A DNA stretch of 64,000 nt, from assembly GCA_018350325.1 (NCBI GenBank), contig JAEVLN010000037.1, positions 62,001 through 126,000 of the forward strand, given 5' to 3'. Within the stretch, counting starts at the first letter, position 1; the number at the start of each line of letters is the position of its first letter. A program made the position numbers and the translations under genes. The stretch comes from Globodera rostochiensis (taxonomy: Eukaryota > Nematoda > Chromadorea > Rhabditida > Heteroderidae). The notes beneath the pieces were generated by a model. It did no database searches, was not told where the DNA came from, and saw only the letters and a list, made by a program, of their open reading frames with translations. Shown here piece after piece: positions 25,145 to 36,442 of this stretch.

Positions 25145-28100
25145 TCAAAGAAGAGATGCGCCGGCTCGCGAGATAAGCTTCAACAATTTCTGTAAGCTTT
25201 CTTTGTCCAATGCCTGTAAAATGATTATAGAATCAAAACAAAATAAACAAATCCTCACCTTGTACAAGCAATAGGTTGGGTCCATTATCAGTGTTGCCGT
25301 GTCCAAAACACACATTGGCTCATCAGACCGATGGTAAACGTTGATGAGCAGTTGGAGAAGGTTGGCCAAGTACTCCTTGCGAATCTGGACAAAATCCTCG
25401 GCCCGTTCAACGATCTCTTTGTCAGCTAAATCCTCATCGCGCAAAGGAAGTGTTACGAGCCATCCATGCGACATTTTTAAGACAGCCCCCAGGATTTCAA
25501 TTGCACGCTAAATTTCCCATTCAAAGCCACAAAGGATTTTTAGTACATTTTTTTCCCCCATAAATTATAGTAAATTAGAAACCCCAACTCTTACCTTTTT
25601 GTACAACTCAATTAGTCGGTAATATTTCTGCAGACAGTCCATCGCTTTCTGCACACTTAGCTCGTATTCCGTCCTCCGCCGAATGTCCATTCGGGCCCAT
25701 CGTTCGTCACTCAATTTCGTCGGCAGTTCGGGCGCTTTGTTTCCCTCCACGTGATTTTGCCATTCGGAGTAGCGACTAATTGCTTCCTGAAAAGAGCAAA
25801 ATGTTTATATTATTTAAAATTGAAAAACAGATCAAATTAAAGATTTCGAATACTGACAAAGTAAAGTTGGTAGCAATCGAACTCGCGTTGGGCGTCTCTC
25901 AGTTTGTCGGGGATTTTTTTGTTCGGAAATTCCATTTCAAATGTTTTCAGAGTAATTTCGGGCAAATTTTCGGGTGCCAATTGCATCAGTTGAAGTGCTT
26001 GTGACATCAAATTGTACACTGAAACAAGGTAAAGAAAACTCCATCTTAGGGAGTCTTAAAATGAACACTTATTTCCATTAACCCTTCAAACTCAGGCACG
26101 TATTTAGGGGGGGGGGGTACGAGGCAGGGGCGTAGCCAGAAAAAAATTGGAGGGGGGAATTGATCCCGCTCAGATGGCAATCCCATTTGAGCGCCAGGAA
26201 CGGCCCGGCGGTGCCGATAGGCGCCGCCGGGAAAAATTTTTTGATTTTTGATGGCAATTTGTTAAGAAAATTGATCAAAAAGTTGTAAAAGTGCAAAACA
26301 AAAGGGTCCCACCTCTTGTTTTTTTTCTTCAAATTTCATTTCGGGGGGGGGGGGGGGAATTCCCCTGATTCCCCCCCCCCTGGATACGCCAGTGGTACGA
26401 GGGGTCACGTACCCCCCCCCCCCCCCCCCCCAGAGAAAATTTGAAGGAAAAAACCATAGGGAGTTCCCTTTTGATTTACAAAATTCGTAATTTTTGGACC
26501 AATTTTCTTAACAAATTGAGCCAAAAATCCTAAAATTTTCTCGGCGGCGCCTGTCGGCACCGCCGACCCCTTCCCAAAACCCAAAAATTGAAAAATTTCT
26601 TCACAAATGCGTCAAAATCCATGAAAATTTTTCCCGACAGCGCCTATCGGCGCCGCCGGACCCTTAACACTCCTAAAAACCTAAAAAAAAGTACCCTATT
26701 TTTAAAATTTTGGTTGCAAATTCCTTAACAAAATTAACCCCTTATAAAAACGCAATAAAAAAGGAAAATACAACCCCTAAAAACGAAAATTTTCGGAAAA
26801 AATTGCTTAAGAAAAATGCAATAAAACCCAAAAATACACCCCCCTAAAAATCGACTTTTTTTTTCGGTACCCCCCTCCAAAGCAAAATCCTAAATACGTG
26901 CCTGATAGGTAACTTATTTTTTATGCTATTGCCTAGACATGATGTTCAAAATTACAAAAAGGGAAGAATTCAAAACTCACAAAAGAATTTGCGTAGCAGA
27001 AAGTTAGCCTCAATGATTGCGTCCCAAACCGAATCCCTCTCTCCAAATGTCAGCCATCTCCACGCCCGGATAAGCTGCTCGGCCGCCTGCTTCATCGCCT
27101 CTCCACCAATTTTGGGTCCAAAATTGTGCGCGTCTTTGAAACGCCGGTAAACTTCGCGGCACAGATTTGGCACATCAAAGCCGACTTTCATCGCGTTGTC
27201 CAACACCTCCTTCTGCTCCGAAACAAAAGTGAGGTCTGAAGAAGGTGATAATTTAATGGAATTAGCAAAAAATTCTTTCACTATCAAATGATTAAAATTT
27301 CAAATAACCCATAAGATAGTCGAGCATTTTCTCGGTAGACTTTTCTGGCGATAAATGATACAAATAGAAAGGCACAATGGCGATAAGTCGCATTTGGATA
27401 AGCATTGCGCAATAATGTTCAATAAGTTGGTCGGAAATTGACCAATTTGCACAGCTTTTGCCCGAAAGTTTCAACAGAATGACAAGATGGACAAAGAAAC
27501 GCAGCTCATGGGCCGCAATTTGGTCGACGTTTTTGCTATTCGTAACATATTCTCCAATGGACTCCGCAACACTGTCCCATTGCTCCATTGCCAAATGCTC
27601 AAAAAGAACGTAATAAGAACGGCATTCGCTCTGAAAGGTCGTATTTGTTCAGACGAGGTGTTTTTTTTTTTTTTGTTACGAATAGTTCACCCACATTGCG
27701 CAGTTCTGCAAATATTGCGTGGACATCCTTTGGCGAGTTCGTCCCATCCCTTCGCTGAATGTCCATCGCCAACAAGTTAAGCTCGTCATCCCCTTTCGCG
27801 TGCACCTTCAAAAGTGCGTCGTCCAAAAGCGACTCCGCAGCACAGCTCAAATAGGACCATAGGCGATCCTCAGTGGACTGTGCATGCGAAAGCAGCGTGG
27901 CCAAATCGCACCCGAGTGTGGCCCAAATAAACTGATCCGTCTTCTGGACTCGCACATCATCCTGCAGTTAATAATTGAAATAAAATTGCGCGCGTTTTAA
28001 ATGGAAATCCGATCTCACCGCGGGTATCAATTCGCGGGCCGTTTGTTTAAACAATAAACGACTCCTGGCAAAATCGAACATTTCATCAAAGCGTTCCAAC

Positions 28101-29736
28101 GGGGAGAGGCGAGTATTGGTGAGAAATTCACGCACAACAATAAAAGTTGACAACGCAGGCACATTGAGGTCGTTTAACAAAGTCTTCGCATCGTCAAGAC
28201 GACCCGCGCGGAGAAGGGCAAACAGTACCCGACTCAAAGTTTGGACGGCTTCCTCATCCTCCGCCGCAATTCGATCCACAAAGCGCGAATCGATGTGGAC
28301 GGACCCGCGAATCTTTGTGCAAGCACTAAACTTTTTTGGACTTTTCTGTTATTGCGAAATTTCAGCTTTTGAGCCTGTAACCACAAATCCGGTTTGAAAT
28401 TGTTTTTTAATTAGAAAAAAAATTTATGTTGGGTTTCAGAAATAAACTCACTAAATATTGTCCAAGAGAGACAAATGTTCAGCATCTTCCGCTACAATTT
28501 TGGAAAATTCACTGTCAAAAAAAACTGCATTTTCCTCACTCCAAAGCAAAAGCGTCTGAAATTAATTTTTTAAATTAATTAAATCATTTAATAACCTACA
28601 GAAACACGACGAAATTGATCATTTTCCCGAAACAATTTTGTCAAAAATGAGGAAGAAACCTTAATGATATTTTGTTTACATAAAATTAGACGCATTATTT
28701 AACAAACACTATTCTTGTTGCCATTGAGCAGTCTGTTGGAGTGCGCGATTTTGAGTATAAGCGCATAAGCAGACCGTTCCAGAGACAATTGGCTCATCAT
28801 AGCCTTGGAGTTGGGATCAATTTGAGCGTCATCACAAATTTGTTTGATCCCTTTGACGCCAGCTTCACAAATCTGAAAATGATAATTAAAAAAAAAAGAT
28901 ACATTCTTATTTATCCATTTTTTGCTAATAGTGCAGTTTACTATTTTTGCAAAAAAAAAAAAATTCTCAAAATCAAGAAATTTGTTTCTAGGGATGTTCG
29001 AAGTCGGGGACGTAAATCTCCATTTTGACCAATTCATTGACATTCTGTGCTTTTTTTTACCTAAATGATTTGACCCAAAATTGATTTTTAATTTTTTTGG
29101 AATTTTTTGTAATTGACTACTAGGCATATTAGCCTTTTTGGCAATGGTGCAGAATTGGAGTCCCCACGAAAATTTATTTTAAGTTTTGGATGTTTAAATT
29201 CTAAAGTAAAAATATACGTAAAACACGAATCCGAGCTCTTTCGAACCCCGAACCCAACTCGAACATTTTTCGAAAGTTCAAAATGCAACACTTTTTTGGG
29301 GTTGACACATTTTTTATATTGCACATTTCGACCCCGTTTATGATTGAATTGTTTTATTTTCTCATTATTACAAACGTTTTCGTGTGCATTTTTTGATGGT
29401 TTTAACTTTTTGTGTTTATGCATTAAAAAAATTCCATTTTCGAAAAATTGTTTGAATTCGGGTTTAGGTTTCGGGACACCGATTCTGCACACCATTGCCC
29501 ATTTTTTGTAATAAATTCTGAGGCAAACCTCTAAAAAGCATTGCGTCACATCCAAAAATGTTTCATCTTGAGCATCAGCGTTAAGTGCAAATATATTGTT
29601 GTGGAAGTCCTCGAAAACCATGCGAGAAACTGCAAAATGCAACCACAAGTCATAAACCCAAAAACCCTTGGAGATACATATGTAAAAACTTACGCTTCAC
29701 CAGCAGATCATTTCTATCCAAAAATTGCAAAGACAT
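25145..29736 (-). CDS. npp-5: Nuclear pore protein Nup107, 764 aa
   Basis: Thirteen minus-strand exons: 29736-29694, 29629-29529, 28872-28708, 28659-28600, 28555-28452, 28325-28019, 27961-27695, 27630-27309, 27235-26981, 26018-25858, 25786-25595, 25507-25259 and 25213-25145. Every junction is GT-AG and in phase; the total is 2,295 bases. Family marks in order are EDRLWSYL (the Nup84/Nup107 WEDxLWAY segment), HELRFFVHLVILL then MLIQMRLIAIVPFYLYHL, the WRWLTFGERD helix, and a C-terminal QIRKEYLANLLQLLINVYH plus DPTYCLYK segment. Nup107 is a structural subunit of the Y-shaped Nup107-160 scaffold complex of the nuclear pore. The start ATG opens a short exon, so the N-terminus is the least certain part. 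Two large introns (26019-26980, 28873-29528) hold repeats. The symbol is that of the Caenorhabditis orthologue and is assigned by family. Confidence 0.88.
26100..26900. repeat. Repeat cluster in a Nup107 intron
   Basis: The 962-base intron holds GATA-loop GC hairpin repeats in opposite orientations: plus at about 26206-26229, minus at about 26542-26565 and 26640-26663. G and C runs lie between them (for example 26344-26357 and 26410-26431), so the intron RNA could fold into a long hairpin. The flanking tails match those at 33770-33930. Confidence 0.8.
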
Positions 29737-29869
29737 AACAGAAAAATCGGCACAAAAAAGTCAAATAATAAACGAGGCTAAAATTGATTTTGGAAAACAG
29801 ATTTTGAAGACATAAAATGATGATGTCATATTATGAATCGTATGTCCATTCGTGATTAGTAGGGATATG

Positions 29870-30165
29870 GCATTTATATGCACATGCATATTTTTTTCCT
29901 GAACTCGGAACGGTTTGAAACGCACGAAAAACGTGTTTTCAGCTTGGTTTGAAGCGTTTAGAACGCATTTCCATGTGCATATTTTGCATATTTTTGCATA
30001 TTTCGCGATTTATGTGCATATTTGCATATTTTTGCATATTTCGCGATTTATGTGCATATTTGCATATTTCGCTATTATGTGCATATTTTTTTCATTTTAT
30101 GTGCAAATTTTTGGTGCATATTTTATGCGCATATTTCAAGATTTTATGTGCATATTAGCGACCTC
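29870..30165. repeat. Dispersed repeat ending in ATGTGCATATTT array
   Basis: Starts with a conserved head (CTGAACTCGGAACGG, then ACGCACGAAAAACGTG) and runs into many copies of TTTATGTGCATATTT. The same head and array recur at about 50775-50940, and the array alone at about 53385-53475. No gene. Confidence 0.75.
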
Positions 30166-30283
30166 AAAAACCCCCCGGAGTACTTCTCAGAATAAAAAAA
30201 ACTTATTGTTTGGTGGGGGATAAACTTTAAGTTGGCTCGTTTCGCTGAAAGAGTGTAGAAGAGTAACTAATGGAGCACTATGG

Positions 30284-31838
30284 TGTCCGGACATTTGGCA
30301 CATTGGACATTTGGCACACTAGTGAAAAAACGGACATTTCGCACACTGGGAGGAAAAAAGACGTTTCGCACACTGGACATTTCGCACATTGGACATTTCG
30401 CACATTGGACATTTCGCACACTAGTGAAAAAACGGACATTTCGCACACTGGGGGGAAAAAAGACGTTTCGCACACTGGACATTTCGCACATTGGAACACT
30501 AGTGAAAAAACAGACGTTTCGCACGCTAAGGCGGGGGAAAGGACGTTTCATGCAACTTAGCCAATTAGGCTTTTTTTAAAATAACAAATTTATGAATTCA
30601 GCAAAATAACAATATAAAAACAATGAAACCGGTAATGGGTAAGTGGTACAAAACAAAAATAGAGATCGCATTAATTTTCCTCTTCTGACGTATCATTTCC
30701 ACTTTCTTCATCTCCACGAATGTGAAGACCCTCCACGTATCCCTGCATCACGAGACCTAGCAGGTCAATAGCGTCCATTAGCCCATCGTCTGTGTCGATC
30801 CATCCAGGATTCGGACTACATTCAGCTCTTTTATCACATATTTCGGCTTTCGCGTTGTACTTTTCTGTAGACGCTCTGCGCGTCCAATGTCCACCTGCTT
30901 GTCCACCTGGCTGCGGACGGACGCCAAGAAATCGCTCAATGATGGGTGGTGATTCAGCTCACGCTGAATTTTAAATTATCCATCCATTCATCCATCAAAA
31001 ATCTATTACCGCAAATTGTCCATGTGCCGCCTCCATTCCGTTGTTAACGGTGCCGCGCCGTGATTGTGCTCCTTTGGCCCCAAATATCCCGTCAGAAGTT
31101 CCTCATCTTCCAATTTAGCCGTAGCCTGGCAAATTGTCTTCTGCTCGCATCTAAACCATTTCATTCGTTGACGCACGTAACGATAACCTGCATCAAAAAA
31201 AAATCATTTTTGTAAAATTCATTGACGGACCTTGGTACCAGAGGCAAAGTTCTCCTCTGATAGTTTTACCCCGCTGGAATTGGACAGGTTGCCGATTCTC
31301 CTCATCGCCTCCCTCCTCGTTGACTGCTGGTCATCTGCTGCAGGTTGCGCCGTTTGTTCTGTTGGAACTCGTTCGTTCAGTATGCTGTCCTCTGCCGCTG
31401 TTGAAATTCGCTGTCGTTTATTCGCTTTCTGGAGCTGTTCAAGTTTTTTGCGTACATTTGACATTTTTATTAGTAATAATTCTTTAATAATAGGCCTTAA
31501 AAATCCAAAGATGAATGAAATAAAGAATTTGGTGGGTCTATAGGGAAAGTCTTGCTTTAAATGCATATTTTAAGACTCGAATTCTTTCAAGATAAATTTA
31601 TGGGAATATTCAGTCACAGTCCCACATTTTATTGTGTGCGAAATTTGTGTGTGAAACGTCTTTTTTCCCCCCAGTGTGCGAAATGTCCGTTTTTTCACTA
31701 GTGTGCGAAATGACCGTGTGCCAAATGTCCTTTTTCCCCCCAGTGTGCCAAATGTCCGTTTTTTCACTAGTGTGCCAAATATCCAATGTGCCAAATGTCA
31801 GTGTGCCAAATGTCCAATGTGCCAAATGTCCGATAGCC
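30284..31838. mobile_element. MULE-like DNA transposon, about 1.55 kb
   Basis: Bounded by an exact 11-base direct repeat GAGCACTATGG at 30273-30283 and 31839-31849, the target-duplication size typical of Mutator-like elements. The ends are inverted (CGGACATTTGGCACATTGG). Each arm, about 200-260 bases, is itself a short tandem array of GGACATTTCGCACACT-type units, 30284-30550 and 31645-31838. The interior carries a FLYWCH zinc-finger gene, a domain often found in nematode MULEs. No transposase catalytic region is seen, so it is probably non-autonomous. Confidence 0.75.
30951..31464 (-). CDS. FLYWCH-type zinc finger protein in a transposon, possibly decayed
   Basis: Minus-strand exons 31464-31239 and 31187-31010 join in phase 1. 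A third exon entered at 30963 reaches a TGA after three codons in the continuing frame (about 137 aa in all). Residues about 75-117 give a FLYWCH finger: YRYVRQRMKWFRC, then C five residues on, then GPKEHNH supplying the His-x-His. The N-terminal 70 residues are charged and rich in Gln/Arg. A different frame after 30963 stays open for about 60 codons and looks protein-like, which suggests a one-base loss and decay. FLYWCH fingers bind DNA and are common in MULE-derived genes; here the gene lies between MULE-type inverted repeats. Confidence 0.5.
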
Positions 31839-31947
31839 GAGCACTATGGGTCAAGCCCAGCAGCAGACAAAAATGAACGATGCGCCAAAATTTATGCCAT
31901 TTACCACTAATTCAAAAAAGTAACCATGCGGCAGACAGCGTATGGTC

Positions 31948-32648
31948 TACCGTATATACTGTTTTAATTCCACACCCTCTGATAATTCCACACCCTCTAA
32001 TAATTCCGCACTTTCTGAGAAGGTTGAAAAATAATTCCACACCCTCTAATAATCCCCCCCCCCATTTAAGATTTGAATCCAATTTTATCACCTTTTTCCA
32101 CTGGGTAAAATTTGACGAGATGTAACGGGAAAGGAATAAGGATAAAACTATGATGTTCTAAATTTCAAAAATAATTCATCATCTTCGCCAACACCGCCAA
32201 GCTCCAAATTATTCTCATCTTCGGATAATCCCGCTTCTTCCTCATGCTTTCTTAAGGAATTTTTTCGGAAAAAGTTGGATTTTAGGGGTGCATTTTTGAA
32301 AATTTGAAATCTCAATCTTTAGGGGGTGCAATTTTTAAGTTTATTGCATTTTTCTTAAGGAATTTTTTCGGAAAAAGTTGGATTTTAGGGGTGCATTTTT
32401 GAAAATTTGAAATCTCAATCTTTAGGGGGTGCAATTTTTAAGTTCATTTTATGGTTTTTTCTCAAAAAAATTTTCGCCAGCTGAAGTATGGAAAAAGTGG
32501 AGAATTTTCGTGATAGCTGAACATATCGCCAAACAGTTGAAAAATAATTCCACACCCTCTGATAATTCCACACCCTCTAATAATTCCGCCCTTTCTGAGG
32601 AGGTTGAAAAATAATTCCACATGTGGAATTAAAACAGTATATACGGTA
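31948..32648. repeat. TA-flanked MITE, family A, 701 bp
   Basis: The left end TACCGTATATACTGTTTTAA and its inverse at the right end are bounded by TA. Terminal CTCTAATAATTCC blocks and AGGTTGAAAAATAATTCC are shared with the copies at 2064, 2998 and 12461. The interior contains a nearly exact 120-base direct duplication (about 32250-32365 and 32345-32450). It is non-coding. Confidence 0.85.
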
Positions 32649-32692
32649 TATCCCTCACCATTGAATTTTCTTTCGATTTTCGAAAGCGTGTA

Positions 32693-35303
32693 ACACAGGC
32701 TAACGCTTATATTTCGTGACCAAATTTTGCAGAGATGCCTCTAGTGCTCCCTTTTTACCCCTACCAAAATTTGGTGGAGTTTGGATAATTTTGAAAAAAT
32801 TTGGTCTAAAAAATTTGAACGTTTTTGACAATAACAAAAATCTTGGGCCGAATTCATTAACCATGATACTGAAAATCTATTACTTATTTTGTTTTCTAGG
32901 GATGGTGAAAGTTTGGAGAAGATCTGTAGGTGTAGAAAAAAGTTCTTAGGTGTGAAGTGCGGGATGGTCAAAATATTATTAAAAAAGGTGAGAGAGAACG
33001 CCAAATGAAGAGAACATGTTAGAGATAAAAGGGAAAAGCGAGATAGTAGGGCTTGACCCATAGTGATGGAGCAGATAGTAAAAAGAAAGAGAAATAGTGT
33101 AAAGACACACATGGAACTAAAGAAATAGTGCGAGTGTAGACAGCGAATTAAAGGAAATAGTGTAAGCAACACTACGCGAATGGGGGAGGGCAGACAGCGA
33201 AGTAATAATGCTCTCTAGCAGACATAGTGTTAGCACGCGCGCGTCCTTTTATCTCTGTCTTCATTCTTCATTGTAAAGGCGGCCAATAGAAAAACTTAAA
33301 GCAATTTTGTTAATCTATTGGCGTTGGTTGCCATTGTGAGGTTTAAATTTAAGTTTTCGAATTTATTTGCTAAAAATCCCGAAAATGTATGTTTTATGTG
33401 CTTAAAAACGCCAAAATATGTACCAAGGCTAAAGATGTATTTAAAAAAATGCGAAATTTTTAGGGGGCTAAATATCAAAAAAACAATTTCTTATTTCTGA
33501 ATACTTAAATAAATTCACATTTTTCAAAAAGCATAAGTCGGTGTCCGGCAGGCACGTATTTAGGATTTTGCTTTGGAGGGGGTACCGAAAAAAAAGTCGA
33601 TTTTTAGGGGTATATTTTTGGGTTTTATTGCATTTTTCTTAAGCAATTTTTTCCGAAAATTTTCGTTTTTAGGGGTTGTATTTTCGGTAATACTGCCGAT
33701 GGTGTCCCCCCTTTTTAAAAAATATTTTGTTTTTTTTCTAAGTTGAGGAAACGGACAAAGGGGGGGGGGGTCGCCGGTGCCGATAGGCGCCGCCGAGAAA
33801 AATTTTGGGATTTTTGGCTCAATTTGTTAAGAAAGTTGGTCCAAAAATTACGAATTTTGTAAATCAAAAGGGTCCCCCCTATGGATTTTCTCTTTGGGGG
33901 AGGGGGTACGTGACCCCTCATACCCCCCCCCCTAATACGCCTAATACGTGCCTGGTGTCCGGACATTTCGCCATTGAAAGGGGAAAAAACGTTTCACCCA
34001 TAAATTTCGCCCACATTTAATAAAATGCTTGTAAAGTATTTTAGATGGATGAATAAATTTGAAATTTAGCTAAACTCAAAATTTCTCCCCCCTCCACAAA
34101 TAATTTTTAGAAATTGTGCACAAAAACGGTGCTAGGGCGTTTCTTAAATTCCGACACCATTGGCGTTAATTAATTGCCAACGCAAGAAACGCTTTTCCAA
34201 AATATATTTTACAAAAATTATTCTAAAAAAATGAGCTAGTTTGAAATTTTGAAAAACTTTTGGAATGAGATAAGCTGATGATAACAATAATATAATTTTT
34301 CATCATTGTCCTTATTTGCCATTCTTTGATAGTCTTTTTTAATGGTTTTGAAATAATTTAAATATAAAAAGAAATAAAACTACAAAAAACAAACTTTATT
34401 TTTTTAAAGACAGCTGCAAAAGCTTTTAAAAAAATTCGGAGTTTGTGAAAATTTCATAAGAAAAATGCAATAAAAACGAAAAATGTACCCTTAAAAATCA
34501 AAAAATTTTCAAACCAAAAATGCACCCCTAAAAATGATTTTTCTTGGACCAAAAAGGCACCATCAAAGGTCGAAATTTTCTTTAAAATGTTTTATTTTTG
34601 ATATTTTGAAGTTATTTACGCATAAATTGAGAAGATTTGGTCCGATTAGCACATTTTTTAGTCCATATTTTGGCACTTTTTGGGGTTTTTGGTCGGGGTT
34701 TTAGTCCATATTTAACGTTTTTTAGTCCATATAAATCCGGTCTCTATTTATGACATAATTTTTAACTTACCTATTTCTAAACTTTTGGTTAAATTCTCAA
34801 AATAATTTTGGAAAGTGCAATTTATGATGAACTGTTGCACGTGTGTTGAGAATGTCCGGGGACCCCCAGTTTTCCTCATACCCCCCCCCCCCCCATTAAA
34901 AGAACCTTTTAATAAATTCTAATATTTTTAAATTAATACGCGCAAAAAAACGGAATATAACTAATTCATCAATCTTCTGAATTTTTGACTTTTATTTTCA
35001 TGACAGAGTGCCGAATTCCGTTTGAAGAATGTATTAATGATGCCCATAAATGATTGATTACAAATGATTTAAATGATGCCGTGTCAACTCTGGCCGTTAA
35101 AAGCAAAGAAAGAATGGCCATTAACCGATTATTTATGAACATTTTGGCCCATTAAAATTAATCAAAAATTACAAATTTCGATATTTTTCAAAATCTATTT
35201 TTTCAAAATTCTCCAAACTTCAACAAATTTGGTAGTGGTAAGAAGTGAGCACTAGAAGCACGTGTGCAAAATTTGGTCACGAAATATTAGCGTTAGCCTG
35301 TGT
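32693..35303. mobile_element. 2.6-kb TA-flanked inverted-repeat element
   Basis: The left end ACACAGGCTAACGC (32693) and its inverse at the right end (to 35303) begin imperfect inverted repeats of about 110 bases. Both sides are bounded by TA (32691-32692, 35304-35305), the target used by Tc1/mariner-type elements. The interior holds a GA-rich stretch (about 32975-33240), a GATA-loop hairpin repeat at 33772-33795 and G/C runs, but no transposase gene that I can see. It is probably non-autonomous and itself invaded by other repeats. Confidence 0.65.
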
Positions 35304-35305
35304 TA

Positions 35306-36251
35306 ACAATTTTTGTTTGAAAAAATCTTAATGCTCGACCCGAAGCCAAGAAAAATCCAATTTTTTCATGTCCCAACAAGTAACAGCGGGAACCAAATGC
35401 TTTGAAAATCCCCCCCCCCCCCCCCCGGGGCTACTCGTTTTAAGCGAAGCGCGGACCAAGCCGGAACTAACGCTAGCTAACAATAAAAACAAATGCTGCA
35501 GAGGGAAATTCGAAAGATGAAGCCGGAATATTTTTTTTCTTCAAAAATCTCGACCAATCCGGCGCCTGTGGACATTCTGCCGTGCAATCTAAAATCGGGC
35601 ATTTTCGCCGAGCCTTTTTAAAAACGACTTGGCCAAGAAGAAGCCGTTAATCGCCGAATACCATCGCACGTTTTTTGCATGCAAAGTTGAAATGCCGTCA
35701 GAGTTTCCAAAGTCCGTGTCAAACAAAGCCTAAGCCTAAGCCTAATTTGTGAGCTTAACCTTATAGGCGGCATACGCAAAAACATTTTTGAAATAAAAAT
35801 GAAAAACGATTTTGAAAAGTTAGAAAAAGATTTATAAATTCTAATTCTGTTTTTCAATTTCTTCAAGGCTTAAAGACTTTTCAAAACGATCAATGAAAGC
35901 TAAAAAAGAAGACAGACAGAAAGTGCATAACAAAGTGAGAGAAAATGTTTTTTCTCCCTTTCCTTTCATTTCATTTTGCGTGAAGGCGCGCGCGCGTCCG
36001 CCCGCCCGCGTCGGTTTAGTGTATGACCCGACCCATCCTTTTGTTGTCTGTTCAACACTCTTTTCACGCTCTCTTTGTCATTACCATACTCTATTTCACT
36101 CTCTTCTCTTTTCCTCTTAAATTATTGCACTATTTTCTCCGTTTCAGCGATTTCTCTGCGCTCAGCCGTCCAATTTTGGTCCTGTAAAATGCTCCCCATA
36201 CGTTTTGTTTGTTGGCGGATGCATTTGTATGCTCCATTTGGCTGTCCGGGC
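35306..36251. other. Intergenic DNA upstream of U2, with telomere-like hexamers
   Basis: No gene recognised. A 17-base C run lies at about 35410-35426. Three consecutive AAGCCT hexamers (TTAGGC on the other strand) are at about 35727-35745. About 35985-36010 is CG-rich. The U2 promoter must lie in the last 100 bases, but I cannot define its elements with confidence. Confidence 0.5.
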
Positions 36252-36442
36252 ATCGCTTCTCGGCCTTTTGGCTAAGATCAAAGTGTAGTATCTGTTCTTT
36301 ACGGCTTAATCTCCGTAACGACCCCTACCGGGGTCAAAAGAGATTAACCAATTTTTGGAAAATGGTCGCAGCAGGGGGCTTGCTCCCTCTCGACCGCGCG
36401 TCGTCCCGGTATTGCACTTACCTCCGGGCACGGCGCATCTCC
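36252..36442 (+). ncRNA. U2 spliceosomal snRNA
   Basis: Starts ATCGCTTCTCGGCCTTTTGG, the near-invariant 5' end of U2, followed by AAGATCAAAGTGTAGTATC, which contains the GTAGTA branch-point recognition element. Then come stem-loop II (CGACCCCTACCGGGGTC), an Sm site AATTTTTGG, the stem with GGGGGCTTGCTCCC, and the 3' stem-loop ending near CCTCCGGGCACGGCGC. Length about 190 bases, as usual. U2 pairs with the intron branch point in the spliceosome. It is the only RNA gene I found. The 3' end is set by comparison and may be off by a few bases. Confidence 0.95.
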
